64,000 nt of DNA from Sympetrum striolatum (taxonomy: Eukaryota > Arthropoda > Insecta > Odonata > Libellulidae), in contig OX388344.1 of NCBI GenBank assembly GCA_947579665.1, positions 11,774,346 to 11,838,345 on the forward strand. Direction: 5' to 3'. This document shows, piece after piece, positions 49,612 through 61,370 of this stretch (within the stretch, counting starts at the first letter, position 1; the number at the start of each line of letters is the position of its first letter). The notes under the pieces were generated by a model. The model did no database searches and was not told where the DNA came from. It saw only the letters and a program-made list of their open reading frames with translations. Made by a program: the position numbers and the translations under genes.

Positions 49612-50195
49612 TAAGGCCTTCTGTCCACGAGGCGTCACAGAAGCGTAGAGGAATAGACGCGACATCGCTACCTGTACGGCTGTGAGCAGCAGACAATGTA
49701 ATTAAATGATCATCCATACACTACGCTGCAGCGTAGCGCTTCCGTCCAAGCACGCTTTCGTCATGTAGCCAGGCGATCAACAGTGTCGGTAGCGAGGCGT
49801 ACTTTGCTTATTAGAGTGAAGCTTGAAAGATTGCGGAAGCATCTCATCTTGTTCAGACAGACGAGAAATATGCTTGTCTATACAATCAAACTATTCCAGA
49901 ATACTCCAGAAGAGAAATAACAGAAAAAGCTCGGAGTGAGGTGGCAAAAGCAATGAAATGGTCAGGCAAGTAACATTTAATTTTTATCCATTATTTTAAC
50001 TACAATAATTCCATTGCCTTGGGTTCATCAGTATCCATATTGTCACAAACGTAGTTCCATTGCCATGGTAAAGCAACATGTGCTTTAGTTCTTCAGTACG
50101 CTTCGTGTACAGAAAACGGGCGTAATCGTCACGTCGCGACAAGCTACGCTACGCGTACGCATCTATGACGCGAAGCCTCGTGGACGGAGGGCTTA
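49612..50195. mobile_element. PIF/Harbinger-like non-autonomous element
   Basis: Inverted ends are AGGCCTTCTGTCCACGAGGC at the left and the complement of AGCCCTCCGTCCACGAGGC at the right, about 19 bp with few mismatches. Flanks share TA (49612-49613 and 50194-50195) and could be read as a degraded TWA duplication. Subterminal regions are rich in CG-containing motifs such as 'tacgctacgcgtacgc'. The interior includes a MADF-like coding remnant, the DNA-binding partner protein type of PIF/Harbinger elements. No DDE transposase is present, so it is a deletion derivative of about 580 bp. Confidence 0.7.
49826..49970 (+). pseudogene. MADF-like domain remnant
   Basis: One frame reads KLERLRKHLILF (from about 49819), and after a frameshift the next reads EKYACLYNQTIPEYSRREI followed by TEKARSEVAKAMKWSGK, up to 49970, where a stop or a GT-type donor follows. 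The spacing of Arg-His-Leu, Tyr and the Ala-Lys-Ala segment fits the N-terminal half of a MADF/Myb-SANT-like DNA-binding domain. In Harbinger transposons such a protein accompanies the transposase. The frameshift and small size mean it is not functional. The match is by eye and moderate. Confidence 0.5.
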
Positions 50196-50199
50196 GACT

Positions 50200-50545
50200 T
50201 CCACGTGACTCGTGGTGATGCACGTATAACAACTGTTTATTGAATTTTTATGTTTACACCTGTCTAAGCAGTGTATATTCTATCTTTAAAGATAGTATTT
50301 ATATATTTATCTATGCATATTTTATATAGTGAATGCTTTCAATCTCACCTATCCCATTTTTAACAATTTTAAAATATGCATTTTTTTCTATTTGTATCAC
50401 TGTTCTGTAATGTAATTATCAACGTATGTAATTATGTAGGTATTTATTTTGTACTAATACTTGTAGAACATCTGTAAACAAAAAAGAGATCTATGAGGCA
50501 GAGGTGGCCAGTAGGCTTCATCTGCCCCGGTATAAATAAATAAAA
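50200..50545 (+). mobile_element. Possible LINE 3' end with TAAA-type tail
   Basis: AT-rich sequence ending in a GC-richer hairpin-prone stretch (50490-50525, 'gccagtaggcttcatctgcc') and then 'ataaataaataaaa', as in LINE 3' termini. No coding sequence remains. Assignment is tentative. Confidence 0.3.
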
Positions 50546-50559
50546 GTCAAGTCGTGGGA

Positions 50560-50990
50560 TATTGTAGGGGAATGTTGGTAGGGGAGTCTTCCGGGGGGAG
50601 ATCGCCCAAGGAGATAGCGTTTAGGGAGAAAGAGAATGGGGCGATATCATATGGGGAGAGGTCGAAAGGGCATAGTGGTGGGGGGACGCCTGGGGGAGAG
50701 CGCATAGGGGTGGGGGGACACCGGTGGAGAGGTTGTAGGGGTGTGGGTTTCCGGGGGAGAGAGCATATGGGTGGGGGGACGACTGGGGGAGAGAGCATAT
50801 GGATTCGGGTCGCCGAGGGAGAAGGCATAGGGGTCGCCGGGGAGGAGGGCGTAGGGGGATATGGCGTGGGGTGTGGGGACGTCTGGGGAAGAGGGCGAAG
50901 GGAGATATAGTGAAGGGGCAGAGGGCGTAGGGGTGGGGGACGCCGGAGGGAGAGGGCGTAGGGGTGGGGGAAGCCGGATATAAAAGAATC
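50560..50990. repeat. Degenerate ~30-bp GC-rich minisatellite (relative of 38507-39925)
   Basis: G-rich on the plus strand ('gagggcgtaggggtggggga', with interrupted variants). It is the complement of the 38507-39925 unit, with more divergence and insertions such as a 'gatatcatatgg' segment. About 13-14 units. It lies on the inner side of the right inverted arm, mirroring the left side, though 51000-51290 separates it from the conserved arm. Confidence 0.8.
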
Positions 50991-51301
50991 AAGAGGACTT
51001 AGAGAAAAAAAATCGAACATGATCGTTAAGTAAAAGGTTCATTTAAACTATCTGAGTCCATTTTATAGGATAGGATTTTAAGCTCCTGAGTCCCGTATGA
51101 GAGTAAAATAAAACCCCAAAAATACATGTAGTTAAAGGGGTGGCGGAGAAAATTTCAACCCAGTGCTATGCGGGTTGCGTTATTTTTGGCTTCACTCTGC
51201 TTACGATAGACTCCCCCTGTGGGCGTAGCGGTAGGTCTTTGCCAGGGGTAGAGGGAGTAGGGGGATAGGGCATAGGGGCAGGATGACGCCGACGGTAGTG
51301 G

Positions 51302-51924
51302 ACGAAGGGGGAGAGGGCGTTCAGGTATATCGTCTGGGGAGTTCGGAGGGTCCGGTGCTGGCGATGACGATGGGTTTTGCGGTAGACGACGTTGAGGGAC
51401 AGCGTCTGTAGAGAACGATCGTTGAGATCGCTGTTCCCAACCGACCTCATTCAACTTCCAGTTCAAATCACTACCTTTTTCAATGTTATTTCTTTTTATT
51501 AACACGTACTTTAATGCTTATGATTAATATTATTGTTGTCTGGGAAGACACGTACTGCCGTTTGATAACATTAATGATCACTTTTCTGTGAAACGTTTGG
51601 GGATGAGGAGTGCGCTTGGTATTTTTTAATAAAGTATTTGTGTGTATATACAAGTGATACGCAAATGGTTGCACATCGTTACAGTGTTTACAAAGTTTCC
51701 CCATGTATATTTAAATATACGCGATAAATGGTTAGTTTTTCACTAACCATTTCCCAACGGTAAATCCTAACATTGGCCCAACAACCTGTGTCACTGGGGA
51801 GGCGACCGTGACTGACCCCTCCTTATGTGAACATTCTCATTCAATTCCATTGTATCAATTTTGTGTGTAACATAACCGACGTGAGATCGCACCCTGAACG
51901 TGCCTACAGTGTGAACCAGCCTTT
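51302..51924 (-). repeat. Right arm of the ~615-bp inverted repeat
   Basis: Reverse complement of 37891-38505, ending CCAGCCTTT at 51924. Between the arm and the minisatellite (about 51000-51290) is sequence that is only partly C-rich-repeat-like, probably an insertion. It directly abuts a satellite fragment on its outer side, so this copy landed in satellite DNA. Confidence 0.8.
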
Positions 51925-51929
51925 CCGAA

Positions 51930-52690
51930 AGAACTATGAAAATTCAACCAATATGTTTTAAATGGGAGATATGCTTACCGTCCGGAATCGAACCCGGGTC
52001 TTTCTGGTCATACTTCTATGCAGCACAACAGATGATCACCATCTCTAACTATGTGTGAAAATTCAAGCAGAAATATCGGTCGCAACTGCCTCAAACGACG
52101 TCCTACTTTTCCCTTGTATTCCTTATGTGAGAAATTTGAATGTGATCAGGCATCGAACCCAGTAACAGCATTGTCTTATCTAAATTTTTTTCTTAAACGG
52201 AGTCTTAATATACATCTTCTTGCAGAGCAAGAACTTCCTAACATTTCGATAAGTGCATCAAAACTATTAATGAAAAACTACCCCAATGTATTTTAAATGG
52301 GAGATTTTTGCATCGTCCTAGTATCAAACGCAGGACATTTTCTGTATGCTTCTGTATTCTAATGTTTTTGATAGATAATGACCATATCTGTAAGCTCCTT
52401 GAATTTTAATTCTCTACCTATCCGGGAAGTGTTTTTTAGAATTTCCCGAAAATCAAAGCAATGCATTTAAATACGAAAACTCGTGACTTTGGGGCCTGCT
52501 GTGATCAAACCCATGACACTGAGGTTCATAGTCGCCTTTTTCCTGGTGGTTTCATGTTAGGGCCTATACGCTGTAAAGATTTCAAGTCAATGACACTTTT
52601 GGTTTAGCCTGTAAATTAGTATCCTATCTATCTATATATATATGCATGAATAAATCCGGAGAAGAAATTATATATAATAGATATAGTACA
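51930..52690 (-). repeat. B-box satellite, block IV (partial, variant subfamily)
   Basis: Contains boxes on the minus strand near 51987 (GGAATCGAACCCGGG), 52150 (GCATCGAACCC), a mutated one near 52323 and module 1 near 52503. It ends with a TATC/TATA tract and one decayed TCCGGA cassette at 52644-52685. The variant modules match those closing block III at 31800-32520. Confidence 0.8.
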
Positions 52691-55508
52691 TACCTAATGA
52701 CCAAAAATTTCAAGTATTTACACTGAGTTCTTGGTTATCAGACATAAATGTATCTGTGAAATTTGCTGGAGTATCGAAAATGCTTGATTACATGAAATAA
52801 ATACAATGCTCCAAAAAAAATCATATTTTGAAAAATTGATTTGGCAATTAAATGTGTCAGTAACTCTCTTCTGACTGCTTTGGGTGTGAGAAATCAACTC
52901 TGGACACCTGCACAAGTCTAGAAAGACTTCAATTTCACTGGGAAGGAATGAATAAGGGAAATAGGTACATAAATATACACACACAAAGTTTGATTCTCTC
53001 AGAAATTATTGCCCAACATATGCCATTAAATCATCACTGAGAACCAAGATAGGAATGGAGTTGGAATATGACAGTAAAAAACATGGTACAAGAAGTAAAA
53101 ATACAGAAAGAGGAATATGTACATTTCAACTCGAAAAGCATTTTAAAGGAAAACCACCAATTGTTTTTGCTTCTTTGGTACAAATGACTCAATTGAAACT
53201 TTTTCTTTTTATATTTAATTAAAATTGTCTTCTTCCACCCACTTTAAACACATATTGGAGACATTCGTGCCATCGTCGTGCTGTATTGTGTAAAATCAGC
53301 AGTTTATTTGACTCTAGCTCATCCTGAATGTTTTCTTCTTAGATATTGCTATCTCCCTATCTGTCATGTATGTAACGTTTTTCTACTCACTTTTGTTTAA
53401 TAAATTATTTATGTCTGTAGGACCAGTTGATTCCTTCCTACATAGTTCAACCTTAGCTTCTTTAAGATCAGAATTCAAGGCTGCATCCCCAACACCATTA
53501 TAATTCTTCCATCATCTTGTTTTCATTGCTAATGGAAGTAGTGGGTTAAGTGGTAAGTTTCTTCGAAGATGAAATTAAAGTTTTTGAAGTAACATTTTGC
53601 CATGAATAAGCAAGATAAAAAAGCACGGCTTTGAGGTTCATTACTTTCAGGCATGTCTTAATATCCACTCTGTTTATAGCCACACTGCATACAAGATTCT
53701 TTTTATAGAGTCATTTTATGTGTTTTATCACATTTTGGTCCATTGGTTGTAAAATTTGAGTGCAGGAGGAAAGAACGTAACCTGTACAAAACTATCTCTT
53801 CATATTGATATTTCCTCATTTGGGTGGCCAAGGATATTATCGAAAATTTTCAAAATATAAACATATGTATAATATGGCTGGTAAATATTTCTACCTCAGT
53901 AATATTTTTATTAAAGGTACTAAGTGCTTGTTAAACCTTTCAGTAAACATTTCTCATGTCACCCATCCTCATCTTTGATTTTTCTATGTGAACGTTTACA
54001 TTTTTAAATGCATATGTGTTTCTAACTTAACCAATTATCAACAAGTCAAGTTGGTAGGTACCACTATAGTTCACACATAAACTCTTCTTAAATTTTATAA
54101 AAATTAATAGTCTTTTTAAATTAAGTGGCCTTGCACTCTTCCTTCATCTCAATTAACAAATGCTGTATGAGGCAGGAACCTCAAAACTCAACAGAATCTA
54201 CTCTCATAGGATTGATCTGGCCCAAGACGTGGTTTTTCAAATATTTTAGAAATTTTGCAATGAAAGGATCAGCAGCTGAGACATTGTAAGATACTTTACC
54301 AAAACTTCATACAAATGTAATTAGTAAGAATGGAATGGACGCACACCTACACACATAATATTGAAACAAATATTAACTTACTACACATTGAAAAATCTTT
54401 CATTTAAAACAGATGAAATTATGTAAGCCAAAGGAAGGTTGCCAGCCCTGCACGCAGGATTACAGAGATTGTACAGTAGATGTAATAATGAAAAAATAAT
54501 TTAATATGATTTAATAATAAGGAAAAGACACTCAAAAGTTGAAGTTTATTTTACAGAAATTAACAATATCAACTCACACAAAGAATCACAATAGATTCAG
54601 TCATTTCTTTTCTCATTTATGAAATATCTTTGTAAGAATATGAGTAATACTGATATAGTCAAAGTTTAGATAATGATGAGATAAGAAGAGATTCTCATAT
54701 CATGATTGATATCACAGGGAAATAGAAATAGCAAGACAAGACTTCACAGATTCTTCTCTCTTCAAAATGATGATTTCATCAGTATAGATATTTGAAAAAT
54801 TTCACAGGAATGTCTGATTTCTTGCATCCTGTAAGTTATGGTTTCTTGTCAGGGTGTAAAATTCTCCTTTCAGTTAAAATTTGAGCAATTATCCATGTCA
54901 ACACTTGTATACAAATGGTATCAAAATTGTAGTAACTAACATGGAACAAGCTGTTTCAAAATAATTTTTGATTTATGACAGTTTTTACCATTCTCACAGT
55001 AAAATTTCCTTTGCAGTAAGAACTTCTATGCATAGCATAGTTCATTTTATTCAACAGTTTTCTTGGTTTGAAAATAATTTGAGGGTGTCCTCATTTTTGA
55101 TCTCCCAAGAGTGATGGGAAATAACTGCAGAATATGCTGACTTTTTGAAAACGAAGAAAACTCTCCAATAGGAAAATTTGAGATTTACAGCAAATGACAT
55201 TTAAAAGAAGAGGAATGCTAAGGAATATGTACAAGCATAAGATATGTAATATGTTGCCAGTAACTTGAGGAATTATTCACAATTGAGCAAAAAAACTTGC
55301 TCTTAAAATGGAGAGAGACGATCTTTGGGAAATATGGTACAACTCTGCAGTTAACTCTACGTCATAATTGATCCTTAAATTAATGGCTCCAGTCATTAAT
55401 TGTAAGATCCATTCCAGACGGTTTGAAAAACTTATGAAATTAAAGTTGCCTTGATGAAATTAAGCTACAAACGTTAATGTCATTAACTAAAAAGTAAGTA
55501 ATTGATTG
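52691..55508 (-). other. Rabphilin 3' region, no coding sequence recognised
   Basis: AT-rich DNA downstream of the rabphilin stop codon. It should include the 3' untranslated region, whose extent is unknown. No other gene is apparent on either strand. Confidence 0.5.
55046..55051 (-). promoter_or_regulatory. Candidate polyadenylation signal AATAAA
   Basis: AATAAA on the minus strand, about 458 nt after the rabphilin stop codon. Other AATAAA hexamers occur further on (for example near 54545), so which is used cannot be told. Confidence 0.3.
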
Positions 55509-55633
55509 TTAGTCAGACAGGACTTCCTCAGACAGATGATGCCAACGTTCATGGACTCTATCAGGATACTTGATCGTGTCAACCCAATGCTGAAGTCTCT
55601 CTCCTTTGGAGTTCCAACCAAGTTCCAGGCCCC
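55509..55633 (-). CDS. rph: Rabphilin, last coding exon (C2B domain end)
   Basis: This exon encodes the last 40 residues of a rabphilin-type protein, a Rab-binding effector with two C2 domains that acts on synaptic and other secretory vesicles. A CTGACAACAG acceptor precedes it; two bases complete a Gly codon split from the previous exon. The product reads GGLELGWNSKGERLQHWVD, then TIKYPDRVHERWHHLSE, and ends EEVLSD with TAA at 55511-55509. It corresponds to the last beta strands and C-terminal helix of C2B (SKGERLxHW and ERWHxL are family signatures). Joined to 60691-60866 the phase is preserved exactly. The intron between (5057 bp) holds a SINE, a LINE and a hAT-like element. Confidence 0.92.
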
Positions 55634-55997
55634 CTGTTGTCAGACAGAACAGTCATCAGGAAATGTTATAACATAGTAATGAATATTTATACAGTAAGTG
55701 CATAGAGGTCTTTTATCTCTTTTTTATCTTGTGTTACATCAAGGAGAAAAAGAAAATTGAAATTTATGTGGGACTTCCCTTCTCAATGAAGACAGAGAGA
55801 GTTTGGTTCTCTAGTCTTCAGAGGAAAGTTGTGTTTTCCCTTATGTATCATCATTGTATTTCAAAGGTGTTTGGTGCGTGAACTACCATTATTTACTTTC
55901 TAAGATCCTACTCAACTGATTTTATTTGCATCCAATATCTTAAGAAATTCAGCCTCCAGCTTAATCTTTTGTTTAGATATTTATTTTTAAGACAGTT

Positions 55998-56315
55998 AAC
56001 CTGCCTTGGTGACAGAGTGGTTAGCATTATAGCTATGCTTTCACTCTGACCCTAAGGTCCTGGGTTCGAATCCCAGCTGATCAGATATTTGTGATTAGGG
56101 AATGATTGTGTGTGTTCATCTATTGTTGCTGTTGCCATGGTGGACCACCTCCTGGCAAGTTCAGGAGAGCTTAGGAGGACTGCACCAGATAGTTGCAACA
56201 GAAGCTTAGCAGAAAAAATGCTATGATGGTATAACAACATAGGATACTCTCATTTTCCCTAGACTTGCATAAGTAACTCCTAAATTGCCCAACATCTCAT
56301 GGACATTTTTTTAAT
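55998..56315 (+). mobile_element. tRNA-derived SINE
   Basis: The head (about 55998-56086) has an A-box-like TGACAGAGTGG at 56010-56020 and a perfect B box GGTTCGAATCC at 56063-56073 inside a flawless 5-bp T-arm (CTGGG/CCCAG). The sequence after the T-arm does not pair with the 5' end as an acceptor stem would, so this is a SINE promoter and not a tRNA gene. A ~230-bp body follows and ends at the tail of an oppositely oriented LINE. It sits in the rabphilin intron, antisense to the gene. Confidence 0.8.
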
Positions 56316-57480
56316 GATCAATCAATCAATGTTTATTCATCCAGAGATCAGTTAAATACCTGATATAGGACAAGTCAGTAAAAGCATAAAAATAGTCATC
56401 AGGTAACAGATTTGTTACAAATTTAAAAACTCATCAATGCTGTAGAAGGCATGCTTTAAAATAAATCTTTTAACTCTTATTTTAAACAAAGAAAAGGAAT
56501 CACAAGATTTGATACTGTGGGGAAGGGATATTATTATAAAGAATGCGACATTGGTAGTGGCATCCCTTACCAAACAGATGCAGGTTATGGTGATCACGAA
56601 AGAAATCCTGCTTTTGCCGAGTGCCATATGAATGGATGGAAGAGCTTGTAGTAAAAAATCTAGGATTGTCTTTAGCAAAGCAAACAGACTCACAAATGTA
56701 AATAGAAGGGAGTGTCATCACTCCATGGGTAATGAAGTATTGTTTACAAGGGGTGAATGGTTTTAGACCGAGAATGTGTCTTAAAGCTCTTTTTTGGAGG
56801 ACAGAAACTCTGTTAGCGTGATAGGAATTTCCCCAGAATATAATGCCATACTTAATAATAGAGAATATTTTGGCATGGTAAAGCATAAACAGAATGTTAG
56901 TGGAGACACAGTCTTTTAATCTAATTATCTGAAAAATGTAACTGTTTATCTTACTAGCAACAAAAGAGGTATGGGCAGACCATTCAAGGGGGTCAGAAAG
57001 AATTAGACCAAGAAATTTAAAGGCTGAATTTTTTGGCTGTTCATAGAAACAGAGAGAGTCTGAATTTTCTTTTGATGTGGATGTAACTGCATGAAAGTAG
57101 TCTTGGAGTCGTTTAAGATTAGAAAGTTGGTATTACACCAAGTTGACATCCAGTTAGTGGCATGGTTAATATCAAGTGCAAGTTGGGCATTAGAAGTAGA
57201 CGAAAGTAAGTGGGAGGTGTCATCTGCAAAAAGAACTAAATCACCTCTTGGAAGAGACTTGGGAAGGTCATTAATAAATAATAAAAAAGCAGTGGCCCGA
57301 GGGTAGATCCCTGTGGAATACCAAGTGTAGGCATTAATGGTAGAAAAAAAACTTCTATTTTGGTATTATTGACATATTTATGGGTTAGAACTTTTTGATA
57401 TTTGACATCACCTACGTAGACTGAAATGTTGCTATCATCCTTGGTTCCTTCACTCTTCATCTGATCAACATTGCTATTAA
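56316..57480 (-). mobile_element. LINE fragment (RT C-terminal part), 5'-truncated and decayed
   Basis: On the minus strand are GIPQGSTLGPLLF (about 57330-57290), then in another frame LVLFADDTSHLLSS (about 57250-57215) with the catalytic Asp pair, then IIKYGIIFWGNS and VLQKRALRHILGLKP (about 56860-56760), the usual region after the RT. The 3' end has AATAAACATTGATTGATTGAT-like text (56338-56316): a poly(A) signal followed by a short TGAT-repeat tail. Frameshifts occur between the two RT motifs. It is a Jockey/CR1-like LINE distinct from the one at 42700-44485. It lies inside the rabphilin intron in the same orientation as the gene. Confidence 0.82.
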
Positions 57481-57639
57481 CATTAACAATACCTTAGCAC
57501 AGCACTTACTGCCAGCTTAATTCCCCAGCAAAGTATATCCTTCAGATCCAGAAAGACAACAACTTGCAATGAGGAAGCTGCCACGTAATATACAAGCAAA
57601 AAGTTTTCATCTTTGTTGAGGAGCTAATGTTGCATCAAG

Positions 57640-60184
57640 CAAGGGCGTCGCCAGCCACTGGGCTAGGGGGGGGGCAAGCTGCCAGATAAAATGAAAAATG
57701 CCTAACTTACAGGGGCTAGTTTATTCATGCCCGCTTCTTAAAACAAATATGTCAAATCTTCCAAAAACTTAATGTATTGAAAACTAGAGGAGTTTAACAC
57801 TTATATGGCCAACTCATTACACTTTCCAAGATAGTAGTTTACATAAGCAAACTATTGGAAACTTATCATAAGTTTTGTTTGGATTTCTAGTTTGGTTACG
57901 TCCGATTTCTATTAAAAATTAATTTTTTTTGATGCTTAAGTATTTTGATGCTGTAGATATATACTTCCCAAGTATTTGAGAATTCTTTCTTCCAAGAGGT
58001 TGCCAAGCGTGAAAAGGAATAGTTACGGTTATTTGACAAGCGATATAAAACGTCTCAATAAATCATCACATTGGTGCACCCATCCTTATTTGAACATCTA
58101 TCGTTATTAGATTATATCATCAGCAGCTTTCTTAGGAATGACTTGATCCGTTGCTTTTAAAATTACCTCCTCTTCTAAGAAACAAAATATCATTTATATA
58201 AGATGAAATTTTCTGGTAGGCTTACAATTAAGCCTGATTTCGTTATTTATGTATTAGCCAAGTTTTCAATTGAATGCGTCACATACCGGAGAGTAAAAAT
58301 TCGGCTGTATTAAAATATTCTGTAGACTCTTGATTATAGTTGATATTATAATTGAGTTTGCAGAAATCAAGTTATATACCAAGGTGAAAAAAATGAAGAC
58401 GTCAACTTACAATTATTTAGACTAATTAATAGGTGGTTTAACCAGCAGAGAGATAATACAAAACCCAGTCTTACGCAATGAGTGTTCAAAGGAAACAAAA
58501 GTTTCCACGAATTGAAATTTTGAATGGGCATTGCATAACCAGATATGAGATTCGTGGGATTCTATCACAAGAGAAAAAATTGGCTGCATCGAAAAAGAAG
58601 CTGAAGAATTAAAGTCACAGTTTTAACTGTTTCTCAAATTTATTTCAAGTCATCAAGTCACAGTTCCGATAAATATGTGAGTAACTTACGCGCACAATAC
58701 CTTTCAGCTGACTGATTTGCTTCCAAAATGGTATATTATTAATAATATCATCCAAAATTAATTTTCACTGATATTGTACAGTATTGCTACAATACTTTTA
58801 CAAATTTCTACGGAAACCCGGTTATTGAATGATTTTCGTAACTATACAGCAAATTAACGGGTAATTGTAAAATAAGGATCAGTATATTTTATATCATCCC
58901 GAGTAATGAAGATTCTACTGTACAGACTTTTAATCGTCCAGAATGCTTAACAAAGGAACCAGTTCCTTTGGAATTGTCGCTAAACTCATCTTGAGATGTG
59001 CCCTCTGATAACAGCCCTAAAATAATACAATCCTAATTTATGCAACTATTAATGGTCATTTTACAAAAAACTACATAGACATTAACTTTTCGGATGTCCA
59101 TCTGTATCTTATGAAATCCAAACTTAACTCTCCTTCAAACTGTTCCCTGTGAATTTCTTAAATGCACTATTCACGAGCCTAACTTTGCATTCACACCCTT
59201 AAAACAGTCACATGCAACAGATCTAACTGAGCGTTTTATCAACCTGTTTGTCTCTCAAACGTAATCTTAATCTCTGTTTTCAGGGTGTAAGTTTCGAATT
59301 ACTTCTTGAATTTTCCCTTGTGTTTTTGCGAGGAGTAAACGAATCAGCACTTTCGAATTCTTCTCATGGGAATCTTATGGCGTAAGTCATCTAACAAAAG
59401 GATATGGTTAAGAAGTGCATGCGTTGAACATTGTGTGCGAAACACTCGTAGCGTCCCATTGATATCGATGTCGGCTCTAGGCCTGCTCTGCTACCGAAAA
59501 CATCAACTTAGCTGTAAACGGAGCCATATTTACTGGCATTCAAAGCTTTCGCTGAATTTATCAAGCAAATGATTGGGGTTTTGTACTCTTCAGCATAAAA
59601 AAGCACAGAGCTAGTCATAGGACTTGACTCTTGGAGGGGGGGTTTGAACCCATAAACTTCCCCCCCTCGCTGCGCCACTGCTTGGGCCTATTTGCAAAAT
59701 ACTCACCGCAAAACTTTCTTACGTCCATTTTGAAGGGAAAACGAAAAAAAAACTGAATCCTTTGTCTTCTGCGGGCGATTGTCGGACGATACTCAAGGAA
59801 GTTTGAGAGAGAGGATATAATCGCATACCCTTGCGCTCTGATCGCATCGAGAGGCAGTTCTAACTACATTGTTCACCCTGTAACCGAACTTTTCTTCTTT
59901 TGGGAAGGAAGGGGCGAAGGAAAGGAGGGATGGCTGTTGACTCTGCTGCAAAGTATTGTTGAAATACCATATTTGTGCTGCGCTGGAGGTATAAATGTAT
60001 TTCCTACGAGGAAGTACTTTTCCCATCACTGGTGTTCACACGTGCCAACACTTGACTTTGTTTTGGGTCTAAATTCTTTTCAAATACGCTCGTGCCTAAA
60101 AATTGTTTCTACAACACATCCCGAACCAAAATACGAATGTGTCTCTAGGGGGGGGGCAGCTGCCCCCCCCTGGCGACGCCCATG
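57640..60184. mobile_element. hAT-like transposon with exact 8-bp target duplication
   Basis: Terminal inverted repeats are CAAGGGCGTCGCCAG (57640-57654) and the complement of CATGGGCGTCGCCAG (60170-60184): 15 bp with one mismatch. Direct GCATCAAG flanks both ends (57632-57639 and 60185-60192). An 8-bp duplication with a CA-starting terminal repeat is the hAT superfamily signature. The ends are followed inward by G/C runs ('ggggggggg'). No transposase frame is visible in 2545 bp, so it is non-autonomous or badly decayed. The terminal ~180 bp also occur at 35310-35489. It is inserted in the last rabphilin intron. Confidence 0.85.
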
Positions 60185-60192
60185 GCATCAAG

Positions 60193-60690
60193 GCTCTAAT
60201 TCACAAATAATTATTGGGGAAATGAATTTTCATTGAAAGGCTTGATAATCCAGATGCAGGAGAAGTTTAACCTCAGTGGTTACTTAAATAGTACCTACAA
60301 CAATAATCAAGTCTCAGAGTTGCATTGTATCCATAAGACAGTCTGCCTACACACCAATCTGAGGATATGTTATTAAGGATAGTCAAATGCTGTTAATCAA
60401 GTGAGGCAACCAATTGAAGTGGATCCTCGTGCTTAGGAAAATTAATGAAAATAAATCATTTTAATTTTATATTCTTTCTTGTAATTTATGATAGAGCTCC
60501 AATTTATTGGCAGCCACAGAAATTCACTTCCACTAAATTTATATTTTAAATTAAATGATCGAAGTCTCTATATTTAAGACGATTTTCTAAATTAAATGAC
60601 ATAACTTTATTAGCAATACCCTACACAGTCTCTAAATTATTTTCTTAAAGTTATAAAATTAAAAATCATCCTTTGTGCTACAAGACTTAC
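60193..60690 (-). other. Rabphilin intron sequence
   Basis: AT-rich intron between the hAT-like element and the middle C2B exon. No other feature seen; the donor GTAAGT (complement of 60685-60690) opens this intron. Confidence 0.6.
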
Positions 60691-60866
60691 CCAGGTAATC
60701 ATTACTTTTTCCATAGTCCTTATCCCAAACAGTAATCTCTAAGGCTTGGCGTGACAAATCAGTAGCCTTTGTTTCAAAAACAAACTGCTCATTGAATTCT
60801 GGGTTGAGATTTTTCCATTTGATGGAAGTTTTGTATTTCCTATGATGGGGATCAGGTTTCAGATGC
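60691..60866 (-). CDS. rph: Rabphilin, penultimate coding exon (C2B core)
   Basis: The 176-bp exon lies between a TTTTTCTTCAG acceptor and a GTAAGT donor. It encodes 58 whole codons that read HLKPDPHHRKYKTSIKWKN, LNPEFNEQFVFE, then LEITVWDKDYGKSNDYL. These are the C2B polybasic strand (RKYKTSIKWK), the LNPxFNExF hallmark and the second calcium-binding loop WDKDxGKSND with its aspartates intact, so calcium and phospholipid binding should be retained. One base completes the Leu codon begun in the upstream exon (FVK-L) and one base starts the Gly finished downstream. The match to rabphilin/Doc2 C2B is continuous across both introns. Confidence 0.94.
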
Positions 60867-61370
60867 CTGAAGAAAAATTTTCAAAGAATGATTTATTAGA
60901 ATTTACGGCTAGTAAGCAAAAGTTGACCTAAACAAGGATCAGCAATTCTAGAACAATACCTGGTCATTACATTGAAATAATATTCATCAAAATCCACTGG
61001 AAGAATATCATCTTGTTATAATAGTGGTATATATATATTATAAATAATCTTTCAACATGTGATGCCACTTCATTAAACATAATTACAGTTAGATATAGTT
61101 TAATAAAAGGAGAAGCATTTTTTAGATGAGTCTATCAACAATGAATTCACACAAGGATTTATATTTTAATGCACTATTTATAATTAAGCTTTGTCACACA
61201 TCTTTGCCTTGATGGAAGTATTCTTAACTTGATAAAAATTATCCAAAGCAGATAGTTAAAAATCTTGAATGAAAATATTTATTTATCCCTTATAATGTAA
61301 GAATAAAAATTTAGATACAACAAAAAATTAGCAATGATCTTCATGAATCCGCTTAGCAGTATTTAAATAT

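Noticed and set aside
38111..51704. A conserved ~71-codon frame in both inverted arms (38111-38326 and 51486-51704)
   Set aside because: Comparing the two copies by eye gives eight amino-acid changes and one silent change, the pattern of neutral DNA rather than a constrained protein.
37891..51924. A single 14-kb transposon with long inverted ends
   Set aside because: No matching target-site duplication flanks the two arms, and the contents are unrelated elements. Kept as a hypothesis in the findings but not annotated as one element.
56001..56086. Functional tRNA gene
   Set aside because: The T-arm and both box-like motifs are good, but the 5' and 3' ends do not pair as an acceptor stem; it is the head of a SINE.
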